The translations under genes and the position numbers were made by a program. This document shows positions 60,801 to 64,000 of a DNA stretch of 64,000 bases, in pieces. Source of the DNA: Zygaena filipendulae (Eukaryota > Arthropoda > Insecta > Lepidoptera > Zygaenidae); the NCBI GenBank assembly GCA_907165275.2, contig OU015651.1, positions 8,826,501 to 8,890,500 of the forward strand. Reading direction: 5' to 3'. Position 1 is the stretch's first letter. Each line of letters starts with the position of its first letter. The notes below the pieces were generated by a model, which made no database searches, was not told where the DNA came from, and saw nothing but the letters and a program-made list of their open reading frames with translations.

Positions 60801-63800
60801 GCTGCCATTTGCAGCAGCAGAGACACACCGCGACCAGCCAACCAATATTTTTTGAGTTTAGTTTGCAATGAATTTGTTTGTGATTTTGTTATATTGTTTG
60901 TAAACCTTGTGTGTGTCTATTGCGCAATAAAAAATATTCTATTCTATTCTATAAAAGGTTTGTAGGTGTTGGTGTAACTTTTTAATAAATAAAGTAATAC
61001 AATTTTAATATAATTATACAACTTTAAAACGGGTGTAGCCGTGAGACCATTTAAATAACTATAAAAACTATTTACACACGCATACCTACTAATTCAGGCG
61101 ATCGTGGCTAAGTCAACCAGTCTTTTTTTACAACCTTACTTAGGGCGCAAATTTTTACATACACCCATTTTAAATGCTCTAACTTCTGTGAAAAGCGATT
61201 AAACTTCTGAACCAAAGAGAAAAAAAACAAGAGAACCGCGCATCACTGTCTACTTGCTGTCACAGAAATTTTTACATAGCTCAATAATAGGACTATTATA
61301 ATTCAAAGTGCAGCAGGTCACTGACCGGTGAGCACGGCGGGCTTGTGCGCGACCGCGTCGCCGACCGCCAGCACCTTGACGGCGGTCGCGTCCACCGCCT
61401 CCACCTCGGCGAGCGGGCCGCGCGCGCCGCGCACCAGGTAGCGGCCCACGCGCCGCGCGGGGAACGTCAGCAGCCCGGTGTCCTCGAGGTGCGCGTCCGG
61501 CACGCGCACGCCGCTCGGCGATATCACCTCCACGTCAGATACAGTCTCGTCTATGTCCACTGTCGCTATGCCGCCTGGCGGAAAATACGTGGGTATATCA
61601 TATACAATTGGGGGTTCAGTTTTCATACGCATTCCAATCTATTGATGATGATTGATGATTGATGAGTGTGAGGATGTAAATCAATAACTTCTGTATTAGG
61701 GGCACACATTAATTTTCACTTTAGCACTAGACACTGTGAGAGACCATGACAGGGGAGATTCTATCCATATGCTTTCCAATTGATAAATAGTGATAACAGT
61801 TTTTTTATATTAGATAATAATTGGAATTTGTTATTGTAGTATATATTGTTATTAATATATTTTAAAATTCTCAATAAATTCGGTTAGGTACTTTTATTTT
61901 TACTCGAGAACAAAAAAAAATCGAATTGGATTAAATGAAATATTTTAGATAATAATAAATTATTATTCATTCACTAAAAGTTTTTACCATTCTTTTTTCA
62001 CACACGAGTATTTTTAGTTTTATATTTAATTTTGCTGTTTTTTTAGTAATGTAATGTTTATTGCTGTCAGTACCATGGTCAGCGCCTGTGTGCACACACG
62101 TGTGTTATACGTGGGTGGACACACGTCGCGTCGCCCGCCCGCACTTACCGATCTGCACGTATGTGTGCGGCTCGGAGACGCGACACACGAACGGGCTGCC
62201 GGGCACGGGCTGCTCGTTGAACGTGACGGACACGCGGTGCGGCTCGCGTGACACCGGCACGAACGTCACGTCGTACAGCCCGCGCGCCACCGCCACCACC
62301 TACAGCGGCGAGCAGAGCGGGAATACTTCAGTTAAGTGACGTCATCTAAAGACGTCCACTACTGGACATAGGCCTTCCCCAAGGATCGCCACAACGACCG
62401 GTTCTGCGCTTCCCGCATACAATGGCGTCCCGCGACTTCACCGAGCCGTCGATTCACCTTGTAGCGGGCCTACCCACGGTGCGTCTTCCAGTTCGTGGAC
62501 AAGCGACGTAAAGTATTTCCCGCAGAGTTATAATAATAATGTTCGGGGATAAAAGTACCCTATGTCTACAGGGTGGAAATTTGAGACAGGTCAGTAAGGG
62601 CGGCTACCTAAGAGTTGAAGCCACGCGAATATGATCTAACGAGACTATCCCTTATTTTTTGAGTTATTGCTATCGGCATTTACAGATTTTGAAATAAATG
62701 TACAGTCAGCGCGAAAACAGCGATTTTCCAAACTAAATTTTCCTTTCTCCGACAAGGATCAAAAGGCTCTATGGGGCCAAGTTAGGTTAGGGTATCCCAA
62801 ATGTCACAAATGGAAAAAAAACTTTTCCCATACATTTTGCAAGGAAAATTAATTGTAGCACAGTAAGGAAAAGTTCCTTATTTAGAGAAAATACATGGCT
62901 GCTAAGAATGATCTCGGCAACAAAAATATGTCTGGAAAAGCTTCTTATAGAGTCCTAATTATTAGCGGACCCATCTCTAATTTCCATCCTGTATAGTGTG
63001 GAAATATAAGTAAAATGCATTTATTTGTGCCATAATATCAGCGTGTATACGCGTAGTAAGTAAGTAAAAAAAAATCTAAACATTCTGCACGCGACTGTAC
63101 ATTATATTGTGTAAATATACATTACATATTATATAGGACGGGGTTGTGTTGCGCGCGCGCATACCTCAGCCTTGACGGTGGTGGAGGGCGTGGAGACGAC
63201 CAGCTCGAGCGTGCCCTCGCCCGCGCCGGCCGCGTCCACGCTGAACGTCACTGGCTTGCCCACCTCAACGCCGCGCTCCTCCTCCGCGCCATCCTCCAGG
63301 CTCAGCCCGTCGAGGGTCCCCTCGAGCTCTGGAAGCATACTGTATTTACACGCACTGACTAATCGCTGTGGGTGTTAAAGCAAGGAATACTGACTATTAC
63401 AAAGTTAAGCAGCGATACTCTCCGCCCCCCGCCAAATTCGTGCCCCCCCCCCCCCCGCCCCACCACAACACAGCAGTAAATCTAGAGGTGATATTGAGGT
63501 GATGTAGGTGAGGTGTAAATTGTTACTGCTGTTTGTGCGCTGGACAATTTCAACTTTAATTTCGAACCCACACACACATAGCACGAGTAGGTACCTACGG
63601 GAAAGCCGGCCGCCGTAGTAGTGCAGCTAGCAGGGAGTTAAATCACTTCGCTTGCATGGAGTATCACTGGTGTAGTTATGCAGTGTATTAAAACCAAATC
63701 TAGCGCACGCAGTCATGGAATTTCATGTGTGATGGAAAAAGCGTACCTACTACGTTTATCGGTGCGAACGTTTTACGCACCGCTCACGCGCACATAGATT

Positions 63801-64000
63801 GGTTTTTGATAAGAAATTTGATTGAATATCAATATAAAAAGAAATATTGTATAGACTATAGAGTATTAGTGTTCACCTCCCGGGCCGAGTCCGGAGACGC
63901 GCACGCGGCGCACGTCGTAAACGTTGCACGTGAACGGCGAGCCGGGCACGTGGCGCGCGCCGCACGTCACGTGCACCGCGTGCCGCCCCACCGCGTCCGG
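51802..64000 (-). CDS. cher: filamin (cheerio), C-terminal portion, 17 exons, 5' part beyond window
   Basis: Actin cross-linking scaffold; this is the immunoglobulin-like repeat rod, without the N-terminal actin-binding domain, which must lie past 64000. Exons in transcript order: 63877-64000 (open at edge), 63165-63328, 62149-62299, 61326-61574, 59563-59783, 58675-58882, 58108-58236, 57777-57941, 56777-56934, 56322-56501, 55781-55925, 55340-55555, 54625-54798, 53968-54143, 52683-52844, 52263-52442, 51802-51945. All junctions are GT/AG with matching phases and give about 981 residues, roughly ten repeats. Typical repeat ends are visible: HVPGSPFTCNV, QPVPGSPFVCRV, HVPGSPFVLKV. The C-terminus HVPGSPFPVMIFDTQEELRR matches the end of the dimerising last repeat of filamins. 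Several repeats have lost the canonical PGSPF (VPVTREP, PVAGAP). Donors at 55781 (GTTAGC) and 57777 (GTCTCT) are weak. Confidence 0.95.
53054..53218. mobile_element. hAT-like short non-autonomous element in a cher intron
   Basis: Ends AGTGGTTCCCAACC and GGTTGGGAACCACT form 14-base terminal inverted repeats around 165 bases with a GC-richer middle. The TIR style resembles hAT elements; flanking CTATA-type words may be the target duplication. Confidence 0.6.
53291..53921. mobile_element. inverted-repeat element holding a family 4 copy, in a cher intron
   Basis: TGTTCCGTTATTACTGATAG at the left pairs with CAGTAATAACGGAACA at the right. Between them is a family 4 copy (53640-53885), suggesting one element inside another. 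Confidence 0.55.
58288..58352 (-). mobile_element. tRNA-like SINE fragment in a cher intron
   Basis: GGGGTCGAACCCGCGACAC on the plus strand is the complement of a Pol III B box (GGTTCGACCCC). The rest of the element is not clear. Confidence 0.35.
59195..59325 (-). mobile_element. LINE-derived fragment, inverted relative of the piece at 62340
   Basis: CCACGAACCGAAAGACGCGG, GTGGGTAGGCCCGCTACATC and TGCGGGTAGCGCAGGACCG are the reverse complement of the LINE fragment at 62340-62515, with moderate divergence. Confidence 0.5.
59903..60415. repeat. two family 5 copies in a cher intron
   Basis: 59903-60095 is inverted (CTAGCTGTTCCCCGTGGTTT) and 60100-60415 is forward (CTGTCTGTCTGTCTGTCTGT to GAAACCGCGAGGCACAGCTA). 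They lie back to back between cher exons. Confidence 0.5.
60700..60958 (+). mobile_element. retroelement 3' end with TTCTA-repeat tail
   Basis: A moderately GC-rich piece (CTGCGCCGCACTCTGGGACG) followed by a T-rich tail, CAATAAA and (ATTCT)n at the end. The short repeated tail marks a target-primed insertion in a cher intron. Confidence 0.5.
62340..62515 (+). mobile_element. LINE-derived fragment in a cher intron
   Basis: Contains ACTGGACATAGGCCTTCCCC, GATCGCCACAACGACCGGTT and a GCGTCTTCCAGTTCGTGG segment. A related piece in opposite orientation lies at 59195-59325. Both are known-looking lepidopteran LINE 3' sequences inserted in introns of cher. Confidence 0.55.

Overview
The window looks like nuclear DNA of a moth or butterfly (Lepidoptera). 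The background is AT-rich and crowded with short mobile elements, while the protein-coding exons are small, very GC-rich and separated by AT-rich introns. Two large conserved genes could be rebuilt exon by exon with matching splice phases. One is the DEAD-box RNA helicase Belle/DDX3 (minus strand, 7984-18707, 12 coding exons, 740 residues). The other is the C-terminal part of filamin (cheerio; minus strand, 51802 to the right edge, 17 exons, about 981 residues, gene continues beyond the window). The species cannot be named from the sequence.

Layout. 1-6790 is gene-free and holds a large palindrome, a 339-bp element with terminal inverted repeats and a dead Tc1/mariner-type transposase. 6790-18900 is bel, whose introns carry several non-autonomous DNA elements, a strong hairpin and a tRNA-derived SINE. 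18900-27600 is repeat-rich intergenic DNA with one small proline-rich open frame at 24632. A short secreted-protein gene is at 27856-28116, followed by a broken LINE reverse transcriptase (28200-29132) and an AT minisatellite. 30322-34491 and 38284-42491 hold two six-exon minus-strand genes that are clearly tandem duplicates; they encode secreted proteins of about 250 residues resembling the takeout/juvenile-hormone-binding or group-7-allergen type of lipid carriers. 42500-47180 is again repeats. A three-exon plus-strand gene for an unrecognised secreted protein lies at 47184-50089, and cher fills the rest.

How the genes relate. bel (translation and RNA remodelling in the cytoplasm) and cher (actin cross-linking scaffold) are housekeeping or developmental genes with no evident functional link. 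Between them sits a block of small, fast-evolving secreted-protein genes: one orphan peptide, the duplicated lipid-carrier-like pair and the 150-residue glycoprotein candidate. They stand among mobile-element remnants that include at least eight distinct inverted-repeat families. I saw no convincing new multi-gene system. The best leads are the two orphan secreted proteins, the duplicated pair, the hairpin loci and the repeat whose reading frame stays open in several copies.
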